This document shows, one piece after another, positions 63,961-64,000 of a stretch of DNA of 64,000 bases. Under the pieces are notes generated by a model. The model did not search any database, was not told the DNA's origin, and worked only from the letters and a program-made list of their open reading frames with translations. The translations under genes were made by a program, and so were the position numbers. Each line of letters opens with the position of its first letter. The stretch's first letter is position 1. This DNA comes from Limanda limanda (taxonomy: Eukaryota > Chordata > Actinopteri > Pleuronectiformes > Pleuronectidae), in NCBI RefSeq assembly GCF_963576545.1, contig NC_083654.1, positions 18,448,199 through 18,512,198 of the forward strand. Direction: 5' to 3'.

Positions 63961-64000
63961 GTGATGAAAATGCTCCTTCACTGCGAGCTAAACACTCATC

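Overview
This is vertebrate nuclear DNA, almost certainly from a teleost fish. It has short GT-AG introns, CpG-type promoters, dense hAT and PIF/Harbinger MITEs with intact target-site duplications (TSDs), tRNA-derived SINEs, microsatellites, and protein-coding exons closely matching vertebrate families. Genes were reconstructed by hand from splice sites and reading phase; exon phases were checked to sum correctly in every gene called.

Layout. (i) 1-300: ETS-type promoter and non-coding first exon of a minus-strand gene running off the left edge. (ii) 1026-3135 (minus): compact three-exon secreted protein with a single ECM1-type cysteine repeat. (iii) 4.8-5.7 kb: a possible short spliced transcript behind a TATA promoter, preceded by a segment that also occurs in intron 1 of the ECM1-like gene. 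(iv) 7.07-20.68 kb: three tandem copies of a 3-7 kb unit. Each carries an unrecognised four-exon gene for a ~165-residue protein (N-terminal hydrophobic helix plus charged coiled-coil). Copy C is split by a 3.8 kb nested transposon stack. (v) 21.6-28.4 kb: an HCN channel of about 616 residues, lacking the usual C-terminal tail. (vi) 31.3-34.9 kb: ndufv1, the FMN/4Fe-4S subunit of mitochondrial complex I. (vii) 36.4-39.4 kb: a C2H2 zinc-finger gene resembling ZNF576, with a 1.5 kb, 39-bp minisatellite that starts at its first coding 5' splice site. (viii) 40.7-64.0 kb: kmt2b (MLL family H3K4 methyltransferase), 34 in-phase coding exons from the start codon to just before the SET domain, which lies beyond the right edge.

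The four conserved genes on the right all lie on the plus strand and have unrelated cellular roles (pacemaker channel, respiratory chain, zinc finger, chromatin methylation), so they are neighbours rather than an operon-like system. The best candidate for something undescribed is the tandem gene family. Copies A and B differ at 17 codons, all replacements with no silent change by my hand alignment, although their introns are nearly identical. Other items worth checking are a 35-bp piece of 18S rRNA inside a hAT MITE, the splice-site-derived minisatellite, the one-repeat ECM1 gene, and a substituted taspase-1 site in kmt2b.
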